From the NCBI GenBank assembly GCA_023399375.1, contig JAEWPX010000113.1, positions 1-6,037 on the forward strand: a DNA stretch of 6,037 nt, in the 5' to 3' direction. A program made the translations under genes and the position numbers. Positions 5,377 to 6,037 of the stretch are shown in pieces. Every line of letters begins with the position of its first letter. Positions within the stretch are counted from its first letter, which is position 1. The notes below the pieces were generated by a model. The model was given only the letters and a program-made list of their open reading frames with translations. It was not told where the DNA came from and did no database searches. The stretch comes from Pseudomonadota bacterium (GTDB taxonomy: Bacteria > Desulfobacterota > Desulfovibrionia > Desulfovibrionales > Desulfovibrionaceae).

Positions 5377-6036
5377 TCACTTGTAGAGGTTTTGGAGGAT
5401 GGCTTCGCCCATGTCGTCGATGTCCACGATCTCGTCGGCAAGCCCCGCGTCCACGATGGCCTTGGGCATGCCGTACACCACGCAGGTGGAGTCGGACTGG
5501 GCCAGGGCGCGACCGCCCTTGGCCTTGAGCGCGCGCATGCCTTCCAGGCCGTCGCTGCCCATGCCCGTGAGCACCACGCCGAGCGCCCGCCGTCCCACGC
5601 CCGCGGCCACGGCGTCGAACAGCACCGAAGCCGACGGTTTGTACAGGGCTTCCCGGGGTTCGTCGACCACCCGCACGTCGATGCGGCTGACCTTCTGGTC
5701 GATGCGCAGATGCCGCCCGCCCGGGGCCACGTAGGCCACGCCGTGCTGCAGCCGTTCGCCGTCCTCCGCCTCCTTGACCGTGATGCGGCACACGCCGTCG
5801 AGGCGCTTGGCAAAGGGGCCGGTGAAGGCGGCGGGCATGTGCTGCGCGATGAGGATGCCGGCCGGGAAATCCTGGGGCAGCGCGGAAAGCATTTTCTGAA
5901 CCGCCGGCGGCCCGCCCGTGGAGACGCCGATGGCCACGAGGTCCCGGCACTGCGCGCCCGAGGGGCGGGCCGGGCGCGCGGGCCGCTCGCCGGCGGCGGG
6001 AACGCCTCCCGTCGCTGCGGAAGGGGCCGGCCGGCT
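5377..6036 (-). CDS. cheB: Chemotaxis methylesterase CheB, C-terminal part (cut by right edge)
   Basis: 219 residues are visible, with the frame open to the window edge. Residues 1-32 of this part are a Pro/Ala/Arg-rich linker; the rest is a complete CheB methylesterase domain. The catalytic residues are present: Ser in AIGVSTGGP (S39 of the visible part), His in IAQHMP (H66) and Asp in LTGMGSDGLEG (D162). The substrate-groove motif usually written RPS reads KPSAS here. In the family, the domain removes methyl groups from (and deamidates) receptor glutamines/glutamates, and is activated when an N-terminal receiver domain is phosphorylated by CheA. That receiver is expected upstream of the linker, beyond the right edge, but is not seen. 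A GTG at 5937 could be mistaken for a start, but it lies inside the first strand of the catalytic domain and the frame clearly continues upstream. The stop is 29 bp before the HEAT-repeat gene. Confidence 0.96.
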   Translation of the reverse strand, partial: SRPAPSAATGGVPAAGERPARPARPSGAQCRDLVAIGVSTGGPPAVQKMLSALPQDFPAGILIAQHMPAAFTGPFAKRLDGVCRITVKEAEDGERLQHGVAYVAPGGRHLRIDQKVSRIDVRVVDEPREALYKPSASVLFDAVAAGVGRRALGVVLTGMGSDGLEGMRALKAKGGRALAQSDSTCVVYGMPKAIVDAGLADEIVDIDDMGEAILQNLYK

Positions 6037-6037
6037 C

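Noticed and set aside
2507..5386. Plus-strand open frame of 959 codons opposite cheR and the HEAT-repeat gene
   Set aside because: It is the antisense shadow of two well-supported genes; its repetitive Gly/His/Gln/Val-rich look mirrors the HEAT repeats on the other strand.
2697..5813. Minus-strand open frame of over 1000 codons spanning cheR, the HEAT gene and cheB in another frame
   Set aside because: It is extremely Arg/Gly/Ala-rich with no domain motifs and crosses three genes that carry intact family signatures, so it is a GC-driven shadow.
5377..5937. Stand-alone CheB catalytic protein starting at the GTG at 5937
   Set aside because: The GTG lies within the first strand of the catalytic domain and the same frame continues upstream through a typical Pro/Ala-rich linker to the window edge.

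Overview
The window is a run of seven chemotaxis-type genes, all reading on the minus strand, with almost no intergenic space. In transcription order (right to left in window coordinates) they are: the C-terminal part of cheB (methylesterase, cut by the right edge), a 640-residue HEAT-repeat protein, cheR (methyltransferase), an orphan ParA-type ATPase, a CheW-domain protein with a long N-terminal extension, cheY, and the N-terminal phosphotransfer part of cheA (cut by the left edge). Gaps run from 41 bp down to a 4-bp overlap, with no terminator or internal promoter that I can see, so this looks like the middle of a single operon. The plus strand carries only long shadow reading frames produced by the high GC content.

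The base composition (very GC-rich, with G/C favoured at third codon positions), the protein sequences and the order cheA-cheY-cheW-parA-cheR-HEAT-cheB suggest a Desulfovibrio-like sulfate reducer (Desulfobacterota, formerly Deltaproteobacteria). I recall a similar order in Desulfovibrio vulgaris, but that is from memory and unchecked.

Functionally, CheR and CheB would set receptor methylation and CheA would phosphorylate CheY and CheB. The CheW-domain protein would couple CheA to receptors. The ParA ATPase probably positions the signalling array in the cell, as ParC does in Vibrio and PpfA in Rhodobacter. The ParA stop codon overlaps the GTG start of the CheW-domain protein, and that protein has about 108 extra N-terminal residues. 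This makes it a candidate ParP-like linker between the ParA ATPase and the CheA array, which is the most interesting hypothesis here. The HEAT-repeat protein is the least explained component; it may be a scaffold or regulator for the adaptation enzymes on either side of it.

Two smaller features are worth noting. The only plausible parA start is a TTG with no good ribosome-binding site of its own, and it overlaps the stop codon of a 12-codon reading frame that does have a strong one. A perfect 16-bp GC palindrome lies between cheB and the HEAT gene. No RNA genes, mobile elements, CRISPR arrays or receptor (MCP) genes were seen, and no stretch over 300 bases lacks a gene.
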